From: a bacterium
GTDB taxonomy: Bacteria > Hinthialibacterota > Hinthialibacteria > OLB16
Assembly (NCBI GenBank): GCA_022072055.1
Contig: JAJVIK010000023.1
Span: 62,001 to 126,000 of the forward strand
DNA: 64,000 nt
Direction of reading: 5' to 3'
In this document: positions 54,906 to 64,000 of the stretch, one piece after another
Layout: each line of letters opens with the position of its first letter
How positions within the stretch are numbered: position 1 is the stretch's first letter
Position numbers and translations under genes: made by a program
The notes under the pieces: generated by a model
Told to the model about the DNA's origin: nothing
Database searches by the model: none
Seen by the model: only the letters and a program-made list of their open reading frames with translations

Positions 54906-57707
54906 TCACAAACGCCCGGTGGGTGATGCTCTCCTTTTGCGCCGCCCCCCTTCTTGGGTGGGAAGCAGCGGGGTTGTGAGTTGCTGGTAGAGGGCAAACA
55001 GATACTCGACCCGCGAGCGCTCGCCGTTAAAGGGAGCGGAGCGATAGCACCGGTCCACCGCGCGGTCGAGACGTTTGTGGGCGTCGCGGAGGGGTTTGGG
55101 CATGGTCTCGGGATCATAGAGGTCCGCAAGGGTGTTCCCCTTGAATTGTGCGCGGACATCCAGCACGCGCTGCGCCGCCTTCTCGACATCCGCCACTTGC
55201 TTCGGAGTCGGGTCTTGCGGCCAGGGAAAATTGTTGTAGACCAGCTTGGCCGAGTAGCGAAAATCAGACTTGAGTCGTCCACAAACCTGACGAGTCCAAG
55301 CCATGTGCATGGCGCTGGTGAGGACCCCGAAATGGTATTGGGTGGCGCCGGGGATTAGGAGAGCCAAGTTGCTGGCAATGGTGTTTCTCCGCATGAAGGC
55401 CATCGGGATGATGTCCCGGCGTTCGGAGGACACAGAGGGAATGAAGAGGTAGGGTCGCTCCGGGTGGCTGACAAAGGCGAAGCGTGCCGGTGTTCCCGCC
55501 AACTCGCGCGTGGCGGGGCGCTTGCTCGCAAGGCGGAACGCTTTGACCGCCTTAAGGCGCGCCATCACCGCCGGCATTTGTCGGAGCTCCTTTGGCGAAG
55601 CATCTTGGAGCCATAGACAGTACCGGGGAATCCCGTTGATGAACTCATCGGATCCGAGATAGGGGCGCACAAACGGAGCCGCTTGGGGGCATTCCTTTAG
55701 AAGCGCCTTGCGTTCTTCCTTGCTGAGTATGAGGTGGCCCCCATCAATGGGTTGATTCCCAAAGCGAATCTCCGGAACCTTGCAGAGCGGAGTGGACCGG
55801 TTGGTGACTGCCAAGTCCGGACCGGCCACGAGATACGGCCCGATGTTGGTCGCGGCCACCGGGATCGGCTCGCCATTTGCCTTGGAATAGTCATAAATGA
55901 CCTTATCCGCGCGGTCGAAGGCCCCGAAGCCGATGATGACCACATGTACATGCGCCTTGCCGCGCGCCTCGCTCATCCAACTGAACGTGCGGTGCGCGAA
56001 ATGGATCTTGATCCCGCGGCGAAACAGCTCCGGCCAGAGGACCCCCACCTGCTCCCCTTGCGTGATGGAGTTGGTCGAGACAAAGGCCGCGCGGATTTCG
56101 GTCCCGTGGAGGTACTCGGAGGCCCGCAGGTACCATCCGCTAACATAATCCAGGAGTCCCGCGTTCTTGATCTCCTTGCATACAAGACCCAAGTCGTCGC
56201 GTTGCGCCTCGGTCTGGAACTTGCCTCCCACAAACGGCGGGTTCCCCATCACATAGCTGCACATCGCGGCGGGAAGCACTTCGTTCCAATCGATCCGGAG
56301 GGCGTTGCCGATCACAATCTTCGCGCTCTTCTTGAGCGGCAGACGAAGCACCGGCGAGCCAAAGACCTCCCCCACACGCTCGTTCATCTGGTGGTCGATC
56401 AGCCACATCGCCACCTCGGCGATCCGCGCGGGCCACTCCTCGATCTCAATCCCGTACATCTGGTCCACATCCACCTTGAGTAGGGTGTCGAGGACCAGAC
56501 GTTCCTGATGATGGTTGCCGTTGTAGAGCGCCCTGAGGACCTCCAGTTCAAGCAGGCGCAGTTCCCGGTATGCCACCACCAGGAAGTTTCCGCAGCCACA
56601 GGCCGGATCGAGGAACCGGAGCGAGGCGAGCCTTTCATGGAAGGCTTTGAGCCTTCGCTCACTACTTCCGCAACGCGCCAATTCGGTCTTGAGGTTGTCC
56701 AAGAACAGACTCCGGACCAGCTTCAGAATGTCCCGTTCGCTGGTGTAATGCGCGCCGATCTGGCGACGTTTCCGCCTGCCCTCCTCGGTGGCCATGATCG
56801 ACTGGAAGAGCGAACCGAAAACCGCCGGACTGATCCGCGCCCAGTTGAAGTCGCAGCACTTGACCAGCGCGGCGCGCATCTCGGCGTTGAACTCGGCGAA
56901 CCCGAGTTCCTCGTGAAACAACTCGCCGTTGACATAAGGGAGCTCCCGGAGCTCCTCCGGAAGCATCGGCGAACGCTCGATCTCCTCGGTGTCCAGCACG
57001 CTGAACAAGCGCGCGAGCAACGGCCCGAGGTCGCTTCCATCCGAGCGCGTGGATTTAACTAAAGTCTTGAAGGAGTCCAGCTCGAAAATGCCGGTGTCAT
57101 CCGCAAAGAGGCAGAACAGCACTCGGACCAGGAAGCGCTCCAATCTGTGTCCGGAGTACCCGCCGCGCTCAAGCGCGTCATGGAGCTCTCCCAGGATTTC
57201 CACCGCGCGGATGTTGACCGGATCCTCAGGGTCCACCGGCTGGACCTGGTAGCCGGACAAGAATCCGAAATGGCGGATGTTCTCGTGGAGTTTGGCTGTG
57301 GGGAACGAAGCGATGGGGATGGATGAATCTTCGGATTCGAGGTCGTACAGCACAATTCGGGCAAAATCGGAGACCACGATGTAACGGGGAGCCTCGTCGA
57401 TTCTCCCCTCGCGCGTGAGCGACTGGACATAGTCGAAGGCCTGAGAAGCGGCCTTGGAGAGGTCCGCGTCCAACGACTTGTGTTCGCCGAGCATCACCCC
57501 GCTGTAGAAGACGTCGATGCGGTCGTAAGTTCCCTTGAGGTTCCGAACCTTTTCCTCGAAGCTCGCCACGCTTCGCCTGCGAATGCCGAAGACCCCGAAG
57601 AACTCGGTCCAGAAACTCTGCGCCTCCGCGCGCTCGCTGGACACCTCCCGCCACTCCGCCGCGAAGGCCGTGGCGTTCTGACGTATCTCGGAAAGCGTCA
57701 GCCTCAT
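54906..57707 (-). CDS. MmeI-type (type IIL/IIG) restriction-modification enzyme
   Basis: 933 residues from ATG 57707 with GGGGAG upstream. One chain combines nuclease, methylase and target recognition. The nuclease site is D65-x9-E75-x-K77 (D, then VFYSGVMLG, then EHK), the same spacing as MmeI's D-x9-ExK. Helical linker about 150-330; N6-adenine methyltransferase motif I FLDPACGCGNF near 365-375, and NPPF near 487; recognition domain about 620-820; C-terminal part after. No separate specificity or methylase gene is present. It is convergent with rsmA, 6 bp apart, and lies next to the gap promoter. All catalytic residues appear intact, so it should cut and modify DNA. Confidence 0.92.
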   Translation of the reverse strand: MRLTLSEIRQNATAFAAEWREVSSERAEAQSFWTEFFGVFGIRRRSVASFEEKVRNLKGTYDRIDVFYSGVMLGEHKSLDADLSKAASQAFDYVQSLTREGRIDEAPRYIVVSDFARIVLYDLESEDSSIPIASFPTAKLHENIRHFGFLSGYQVQPVDPEDPVNIRAVEILGELHDALERGGYSGHRLERFLVRVLFCLFADDTGIFELDSFKTLVKSTRSDGSDLGPLLARLFSVLDTEEIERSPMLPEELRELPYVNGELFHEELGFAEFNAEMRAALVKCCDFNWARISPAVFGSLFQSIMATEEGRRKRRQIGAHYTSERDILKLVRSLFLDNLKTELARCGSSERRLKAFHERLASLRFLDPACGCGNFLVVAYRELRLLELEVLRALYNGNHHQERLVLDTLLKVDVDQMYGIEIEEWPARIAEVAMWLIDHQMNERVGEVFGSPVLRLPLKKSAKIVIGNALRIDWNEVLPAAMCSYVMGNPPFVGGKFQTEAQRDDLGLVCKEIKNAGLLDYVSGWYLRASEYLHGTEIRAAFVSTNSITQGEQVGVLWPELFRRGIKIHFAHRTFSWMSEARGKAHVHVVIIGFGAFDRADKVIYDYSKANGEPIPVAATNIGPYLVAGPDLAVTNRSTPLCKVPEIRFGNQPIDGGHLILSKEERKALLKECPQAAPFVRPYLGSDEFINGIPRYCLWLQDASPKELRQMPAVMARLKAVKAFRLASKRPATRELAGTPARFAFVSHPERPYLFIPSVSSERRDIIPMAFMRRNTIASNLALLIPGATQYHFGVLTSAMHMAWTRQVCGRLKSDFRYSAKLVYNNFPWPQDPTPKQVADVEKAAQRVLDVRAQFKGNTLADLYDPETMPKPLRDAHKRLDRAVDRCYRSAPFNGERSRVEYLFALYQQLTTPLLPTQEGGRRKRRASPTGRL

Positions 57708-57830
57708 GGAATCTCCCCAACAGGTCCCCGAAAACCCGGCATTGAAAGAGGATACCCTCAATCGATCCCGTCAGGAACCTGCCAATCGACTTGAACTGCC
57801 CTGGATGGGACCCCGGTGAACCGGCGCATA

Positions 57831-57860
57831 TTGACGCCGTGCGAAGCGAAAAAGTATAAT
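57831..57860 (+). promoter_or_regulatory. Sigma-70-like promoter of the gap operon
   Basis: -35 TTGACG (57831-57836) and consensus -10 TATAAT (57855-57860), spaced 18 bp, in the 294-bp gap before gap. The leader of about 135 nt ends with a strong AGGAGG before the start. Confidence 0.8.
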
Positions 57861-57989
57861 TCTACTCTATTTGTTGGTTCCTGAACCTCGGCAGCGCTCC
57901 CGCCCCATCCGGCGTGGTCGGCCCGGTGTCACTTCAGGCAGTCGCGAAATCTCCGGTCCCCTCTCACCGAGCGGGGAACCGAATTCTAG

Positions 57990-59018
<1,029 letters not shown>

Positions 59019-59059
59019 GAGGCGAGTGAGCCGGCCCCGCGCTCGACCGGACCATTCCC

Positions 59060-59674
59060 ATGGAAAGGCGGCGGCACTGGGAGAACATCTACACAACCAA
59101 ACAGCCCGATCAGGTCAGCTGGCACCAGTCGAGTCCTCGGGTGTCCCTCGATCTGATTGGGCGCATGGGTTTGGGTTGTGAGGCACAGGTGATTGATGTC
59201 GGGGGCGGCGCCTCCACACTGGTGGATGCGCTCCTCGGGAGAGGGTTTTCGAGGATGACCGTCCTGGACATATCCGCCGCGGCGCTTGACTGCTCGAGGA
59301 AGCGGCTGGGTCCCCTTGGCGAAAGAGTGACATGGGTCCAGGGGGACATCACGGACGTCAGCCTGCCGAAGGGTGGGTTTGACCTGTGGCATGATCGCGC
59401 GGTGTTCCATTTCCTGACCGATCCCGCGGATCGACGCAAGTATGTCAAAGTGCTGAAGGACTCGGTATGCCCGGGAGGGCATGTTCTCATTTCGACATTT
59501 GCGACGGACGGTCCGCTACGATGCAGCGGACTGGAAGTTGTCAGGTACAGCCCGGAATCGCTGTGGAGCGAGTTGGGTTCCGAGGTGGAACTGGTTGAAA
59601 CCGAATGGGAGGCGCATCAGACCCCATTTGGCACAACCCAGAGTTTTGTCTACTGTCATTTTCGGAGGAAATAG
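59060..59674 (+). CDS. Class I SAM-dependent methyltransferase
   Basis: 204 residues. Motif I VIDVGGGAS, later VTVLDIS-like TVLDISAAALDCSRKRL, VQGDITDVSLP and FDLWHDRAVFHFLTD. Resembles small thiopurine/tellurite-type methylases (ERRRHWENIYTTK at the N-terminus). Substrate unknown. Lies between gap and pgk, 41 bp after gap and 50 bp before pgk, an unusual insertion in a glycolysis block. Confidence 0.88.
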   Translation: MERRRHWENIYTTKQPDQVSWHQSSPRVSLDLIGRMGLGCEAQVIDVGGGASTLVDALLGRGFSRMTVLDISAAALDCSRKRLGPLGERVTWVQGDITDVSLPKGGFDLWHDRAVFHFLTDPADRRKYVKVLKDSVCPGGHVLISTFATDGPLRCSGLEVVRYSPESLWSELGSEVELVETEWEAHQTPFGTTQSFVYCHFRRK

Positions 59675-59724
59675 CGGCCCTCCGAAGAAAGCGATGAGAG
59701 AGCCCCATTGGGGGGAACAAGAAC

Positions 59725-60924
59725 ATGAAAAAGAAAACCATCCGCGATGTCTCGTTCAAAGGCAAACGCGCTCTCGTGCGCGTGGATTTCAATGTTCCGC
59801 TCAAGGGCGGCGCGGTTGCGGACGACACCCGCATCCGCGCCGCGCTGCCGACCCTCAACCACATCCTGGAGGATGGAGGCTCGCTTGTCTTGATGTCCCA
59901 CTTGGGGCGCCCGGATGGGCAGCGGGATCCGGCCGCGAGCCTCCGCCCGGTGGCCGCCGAGCTCTCCAAGCTCATCGGGAGACCGGTTCGGTTCTCCGAG
60001 GATTGCGTGGGAGAGGAGACCCGAAAACAGGTGAACGCGCTCAAGCCGGGAGAAATCCTGCTGCTCGAGAATGTCCGCTTTCACAAGGCGGAGACCTCCA
60101 AGGACAAGGCGGTCTGCGCCGAGTTCGCCAAACAGTTGTCCGAGTGGGGCGACCTGTTTGTCAATGACGCCTTCGGCTCCGCGCATCGCCCGCACGCCTC
60201 GGTCTCGGGGGTGACCGAGTTTCTCCAACCAGCCGTGGCCGGGTTTCTCCTGGAAAAGGAAATCGAGTACCTGGTCAACAAGACCGCAAAGCCCGAGCGG
60301 CCCTTTGTCGCGATCCTGGGAGGCGCCAAGGTCTCGGACAAGATCGGCGTGATCCAGAGCCTGCTCAAGCGGGTGGACACCCTCCTGATCGGCGGCGCGA
60401 TGGCCTACACCCTGCTCAAGAGCAAGGGGATCAAGGTGGGCAGCTCGCGGGTGGAGGATGACAAGCTCGACCTGGCCTCGGAGATCCTGATCGACGCCGA
60501 AGAGTCCCGTTCCTGCGAGCTGCTTCTGCCCAAGGACCATGTTGTGGCGGAGAAATGCGAGGCGGGCGCGCCCCACGAGGTGGCCCGGATCGAGATTCCG
60601 GATGGCAAGATGGGCCTTGACATCGGGCCGGAAACCACGAAAACCTACTGTGATCGGATTGCTTCGGCGAAAACCGTGCTTTGGAACGGGCCGATGGGGG
60701 TGTTCGAGATGCCCCCCTTCGATGCCGGAACGCGGGCCGTGGCGGATGCCATCGCGGCCTCGGACTCCGTCAGCATTATCGGCGGCGGGGACTCGGTGGC
60801 CGCCATCCAACAGTTTGAGTTGGCCGATCAGGTGGCCCACATCTCAACCGGAGGCGGCGCCTCCCTGGAACTTCTTGAAGGAAAGGTCCTTCCCGGGCTT
60901 TCGTCTCTGACCGACCGGGACTGA
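59725..60924 (+). CDS. pgk: Phosphoglycerate kinase
   Basis: 399 residues. Transfers phosphate from 1,3-bisphosphoglycerate to [77 protein letters not shown] and [12 protein letters not shown] are all present. SecG follows by 6 bp. Confidence 0.99.
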   Translation: MKKKTIRDVSFKGKRALVRVDFNVPLKGGAVADDTRIRAALPTLNHILEDGGSLVLMSHLGRPDGQRDPAASLRPVAAELSKLIGRPVRFSEDCVGEETRKQVNALKPGEILLLENVRFHKAETSKDKAVCAEFAKQLSEWGDLFVNDAFGSAHRPHASVSGVTEFLQPAVAGFLLEKEIEYLVNKTAKPERPFVAILGGAKVSDKIGVIQSLLKRVDTLLIGGAMAYTLLKSKGIKVGSSRVEDDKLDLASEILIDAEESRSCELLLPKDHVVAEKCEAGAPHEVARIEIPDGKMGLDIGPETTKTYCDRIASAKTVLWNGPMGVFEMPPFDAGTRAVADAIAASDSVSIIGGGDSVAAIQQFELADQVAHISTGGGASLELLEGKVLPGLSSLTDRD

Positions 60925-60930
60925 TGAACC

Positions 60931-61371
60931 ATGCAGATTCTTCTCTCGCTGATCTTCTGGGCGATTTGCATTCTTCTCATCATCGTGGTGCTGGTCCAGC
61001 GCGCGCGCGGCGGCGGCCTTGCGGGCGCCTTCGGGATGGGAGGGAGCGACACCTTCCTGGGGGCCATCCAGAACAAAGAGATTGTCCGCTGGACCACTTG
61101 GCTCGCCATTGCCTTCATTCTGCTGGCCGTGGTGCGCGACTTTATCCCTCCGGCGCGCAGGGGCGCGGATGTCTCCACGGTGAGTGTGGATGCCCCGCTT
61201 GCCCCGCAAGGTGGAACCGCCGAGCAGTCCGGCGGCGCGGCCACTGGGGGAACGAGCCCCGGCGGCGAGGGCGCTGGAGCAAGCGCTCCTTCGATTGAGC
61301 GGGATGAAGCCATTCCCTCGGGAGGGGAAGCTCCGCCGGCGGCCCCCAGCTCTTCCGGAGGTGGCCAGTAA
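60931..61371 (+). CDS. secG: Preprotein translocase subunit SecG
   Basis: 146 residues. Two membrane helices (LIFWAICILLIIVVLVQRA and WTTWLAIAFILLAVVR) around the GGGLAGAFGMGGSDTFLG loop, as usual for SecG. The C-terminal 85 residues form an unusually long Gly/Ala/Ser/Pro-rich tail. A common neighbour of pgk. Confidence 0.93.
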   Translation: MQILLSLIFWAICILLIIVVLVQRARGGGLAGAFGMGGSDTFLGAIQNKEIVRWTTWLAIAFILLAVVRDFIPPARRGADVSTVSVDAPLAPQGGTAEQSGGAATGGTSPGGEGAGASAPSIERDEAIPSGGEAPPAAPSSSGGGQ

Positions 61372-61386
61372 GGCCCCACTTCCGGC

Positions 61387-62655
61387 GTGATTCGCCCGAA
61401 GCAGTCCCCCTTGCTTCCATTCCACAGGGAGACCCTTCCCTGTGGAGCCACTCTCCTGCTCAAGGAGAACCACTCCGTTCCACTCGCGGCGGTTGACTTG
61501 TGGGTGGCCGCCGGAGCGGCCCTTGAGCGAGAGGACGAGGGTGGGATCTCCCATTTCCTCGAGCACCTGTTTTTCAAGGGCACCCCGACCCGCCCGGTGG
61601 GAGTCATGGATCGCCAGGTCAAGGCGCTCGGCGGGTACAACAACGCCGCCACCTCCTACGACTTCACCCACTATTATGTGGTTCTCCCCTCCGAGCATGT
61701 GAATCTGGCTCTGGAGATTCTCACCGATGCTCTCCTCAACATGTCGTTGCCGACCGAGGAGATCGAGCGCGAACGGCACGTAATCCTCGAGGAGATCGCG
61801 CGCAAGGATGACTCTCCGCTCGGGAAGCTCTATGACGAGTTCCTCAAACTGGCCTTTGCCGGAACCCCCTATGAGCGCCCGATTCTGGGGACCCCCGAGA
61901 GTCTCGCCGGGATCGACCGGGACCGATTCGTGGACTATCGGAATCGTTTCTATGGTCCCGGGAACCTCCATGTGGCCGTGGCCGGGGACATTCACCCGAA
62001 GAGCGTTTCGGATCGCCTGGCGGAACTGCTTGGGGATCTTTCGCCGTCCGAGCCCTCCAGACCCGAATCGTTGGATGGCGCCGAGGAACTGAAGCGCGCG
62101 GAGTTTGAGATCGCCAAGGATGTCCAGCAAACTTACCTCTGTCTTGGGGTCCGCACCCCGGCGGTCCTCGGAACCCCCGAGGAGATCGGTCTTGACCTGA
62201 TTGCCGCTCTGCTTGGGGAGGGGCGCAGCAGCCGTTTGGTCTATCGCCTGATGGAGCGCGAGGGGCTTTGCTCCAGCGTTTCGGCCTTTGCCTGGACACT
62301 GGACCGGATCGGCCTCTTTGGAGTGGAGGCGTGCTACCAAGGCGAGGATGAGCATGAAGTCCTGAGCATCCTGGAGGAGGAGTTTCAACGGGTCCGGACC
62401 GAAGCGATCCCCGATGAGGAGATCGAAAAGGCAAAGACCCAGCTGCTGACCGGGCATGCCCTGGGGCTTGAGAAGAATTCCTCCATGGCGGGGGTGCTCG
62501 GAAGGAATTCGATGACCGACCGTTTGGAGGAGGTGGTGGCTTACGAGGAGCGAGTGCGGTCTCTATCCGGGGAGGAAGCCCAAGAGATCGTCAACCGTCT
62601 TTGCCCCCCGGATGGGTTTGTGACCGGGTATGTTCGTCCGGAGAAGACCCGATGA
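61387..62655 (+). CDS. M16-family zinc peptidase, active subunit
   Basis: 422 residues from a GTG 15 bp after secG. Zinc motif HFLEH (H-x-x-E-H) at residue about 57 and downstream Glu in EEIARKDD, plus the ALGGYNNAATSYDFTHYYV segment. Makes a hetero-dimer with the next gene, ending in an ATGA overlap. Degrades peptides. Confidence 0.94.
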   Translation: MIRPKQSPLLPFHRETLPCGATLLLKENHSVPLAAVDLWVAAGAALEREDEGGISHFLEHLFFKGTPTRPVGVMDRQVKALGGYNNAATSYDFTHYYVVLPSEHVNLALEILTDALLNMSLPTEEIERERHVILEEIARKDDSPLGKLYDEFLKLAFAGTPYERPILGTPESLAGIDRDRFVDYRNRFYGPGNLHVAVAGDIHPKSVSDRLAELLGDLSPSEPSRPESLDGAEELKRAEFEIAKDVQQTYLCLGVRTPAVLGTPEEIGLDLIAALLGEGRSSRLVYRLMEREGLCSSVSAFAWTLDRIGLFGVEACYQGEDEHEVLSILEEEFQRVRTEAIPDEEIEKAKTQLLTGHALGLEKNSSMAGVLGRNSMTDRLEEVVAYEERVRSLSGEEAQEIVNRLCPPDGFVTGYVRPEKTR

Positions 62656-63911
62656 GCGTGGCCGAGGCCTCCACGCGCTTGGTTTCGGAGACCCGGAACT
62701 ATCCCCTTCCGCGAGCGGGTTCGCTTCTGTTCCGGGGCGGATGCCCGAACGACATTGTCTCGCTGGTGATCGCCGCGCCGATGGGGTCGCGCGAGGAGCC
62801 GCCGGAGAAGGCGGGCCTTTCCACCCTCGCGCTGCGGATGCTCTCGCGGGGCGCCGCGCGCCATTCGGATTACGATTTGGCGGTGGCGCTCGAATCGATT
62901 GGGGCCTCAGTGGGGACCGATGTCCAAAAAGACCGCGCGTTTGTCACGGTCCAAACCACGACCCTCCAGTGGGAGCGAACCCTTGATCTCGCGCGCGAGA
63001 TGCTGGTGGAACCGACCTTCCCGGAACAGGAGTTCGAGGTTGAGAAGGAGATTCTACGGAGCGAAATCCGCGAGGATCTGGATTCCCCATACACCGCCGC
63101 GTTTCGCCTCTTCCAGAAGACCATCTTCGCGGGCCGTCCGTACGCGCACTCCGCCCAGGGAACCGAGGAGACCCTCGCCGGCATCCACCTCTCGGAAGCC
63201 CGCGACTACTACCGGAGGCGGTTTTCATCCGCCCCGCTTACCTTGGGGCTCGTCGGGAATGTCGATCCCGACCGGGCCCTCGCCGGGCTTTCTCGCTTGG
63301 TGGAGGACCTCCCCGATGGAGAGCCGTTTGAGACTCGGAACCCGGGCCCGCCCGCGGATACCGCTAAGGGGGTGGCGGTGCATGAACCGCGCGCGACCGA
63401 AGCAGAATGCCTGATCCAAGGTTTTCACGCTCCCGGATTTCGCGATCCGGACTACGCAACCTGGAAGGTCTTGGATTCGATCACCGGTGGATCGATGGAC
63501 TCCCGCCTCTTCGCCGAGATTCGCGAAAAGCTCGGCTTGGTTTACCAGATCGGGTCGAGCTACCCCGCGCTGGAATGGTCCAGCTTTTTCGCCATCAGCC
63601 TGATCTCCACCCGCCAGAACCATGATCGCATTCTGGGACAACTTGAAGTTGAGATCCGGAAACTGCGCGAGGTCCTCCCGGAAGAGGAGGAGCTCGCCCG
63701 CGCCAAGACTTATCTTAAGGGGACCTTCTTGATGTCCCAGGAGCGCAATGCCGATCAGGCTCACCTGCTTGCGCGCTACCATTCGCTCGGTTTGGGGATT
63801 GATTTCATTGACCGTTACCCCCGCATGCTCGATGCCGTGACCGTCGAGCGAGTGCGTGAAGTGGCCGAGCAGTCGCTTCATTCCCCCGTTATCGCGGTGG
63901 TCGGACCCTAA
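62652..63911 (+). CDS. M16-family peptidase, non-catalytic subunit
   Basis: 419 residues from ATG 62652 (overlap ATGA). M16 fold but without H-x-x-E-H at the zinc site (LSTLALRMLSRG instead). It keeps the partner-site R/Y pair region RLFAEIREKLGLVYQIGSSY. Active/inactive M16 pairs of this kind are well known. Confidence 0.93.
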   Translation: MSVAEASTRLVSETRNYPLPRAGSLLFRGGCPNDIVSLVIAAPMGSREEPPEKAGLSTLALRMLSRGAARHSDYDLAVALESIGASVGTDVQKDRAFVTVQTTTLQWERTLDLAREMLVEPTFPEQEFEVEKEILRSEIREDLDSPYTAAFRLFQKTIFAGRPYAHSAQGTEETLAGIHLSEARDYYRRRFSSAPLTLGLVGNVDPDRALAGLSRLVEDLPDGEPFETRNPGPPADTAKGVAVHEPRATEAECLIQGFHAPGFRDPDYATWKVLDSITGGSMDSRLFAEIREKLGLVYQIGSSYPALEWSSFFAISLISTRQNHDRILGQLEVEIRKLREVLPEEEELARAKTYLKGTFLMSQERNADQAHLLARYHSLGLGIDFIDRYPRMLDAVTVERVREVAEQSLHSPVIAVVGP

Positions 63912-63990
63912 GCGGACCAATCCTCCAAAAATTTCGATTCCCTCCTTTGCCGGACAGCGCTAACATGAGGACATCCGAGGAGGATGCCGA

Positions 63991-64000
63991 ATGTTCACTC
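63991..64000 (+). CDS. Start of a further gene, partial
   Basis: ATG TTC ACT with GAGGAGG 7 nt upstream, running off the right edge. Only ten bases are visible, so nothing can be said of the product. Confidence 0.4.

Overview
The window is a chromosomal segment, about 60 % GC by eye, from a bacterium that encodes many secreted and sugar-directed proteins. There is a type A RNase P RNA, one tRNA-Leu, core metabolic genes and no recognisable phage, transposase or CRISPR array. The mix of DUF2961, DUF1593-like and FGE-sulfatase proteins, Gfo/Idh/MocA dehydrogenases, FG-GAP repeats, sodium:solute symporters and a lone type IV prepilin-like protein of the FTLIELLIVIAII...LPNFLEAQ kind is what one meets in uncultured PVC-like or candidate-phylum polymer degraders (Hydrogenedentota, Sumerlaeota, Lentisphaerota and similar). 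That placement is inference from gene content only.

Layout. 1-10.8 kb: a GH2-family protein (runs off the left edge), a large membrane/coiled-coil protein, a lipoprotein with an alpha/alpha-toroid, the RNase P RNA, a DUF2961-PepSY-GDPD fusion and a clan-A glycosidase-like protein. 10.8-15.2 kb: a tatB-like gene and tatC, an Asp-box (sialidase-fold) protein, and an OLD-like ATPase/TOPRIM gene beside tRNA-Leu(CAA). 15.3-18.7 kb: a sugar ABC importer, meeting tail to tail (shared stop-codon hairpin) a tightly overlapping minus-strand operon at 26.2-18.7 kb: Gfo/Idh dehydrogenase, nitrilase-family amidase, a palindromic repeat, a second nitrilase-family amidase, NodB deacetylase, DegT aminotransferase and an FG-GAP protein. 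This is the most unusual cluster here and looks like an uncharacterised pathway for an N-acylated amino-sugar or similar compound.

26.2-35 kb: prepilin-like protein, hisI, trpE, then an overlapping operon of SGNH esterase, orphan HicB, sugar nucleotidyltransferase and a second ABC sugar importer. 35-38.8 kb: a sulfate-activation operon (Rrf2 regulator, cysC, cysD, cysN), in which CysN carries an extra degenerate kinase domain. 38.9-42.4 kb: TPR protein, small membrane protein and TMTC-like membrane TPR protein, with nth converging. 42.4-49.8 kb: toroid-FGE fusion, nucleoside-hydrolase-like protein, Na+ symporter (with a structured leader) and a large secreted protein of unknown function.

49.8-64 kb: mostly housekeeping genes: thiL, another Gfo/Idh enzyme, a small membrane protein, an iron-sulfur aldo/keto reductase, rnhA, rsmA, an MmeI-type restriction-modification enzyme, then gap, a methyltransferase, pgk, secG and an active/inactive pair of M16 peptidases. 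Many adjacent starts and stops overlap as ATGA or GTGA, so translational coupling is common. Three good sigma-70-like promoters are visible, before hisI, the sulfate operon and gap.
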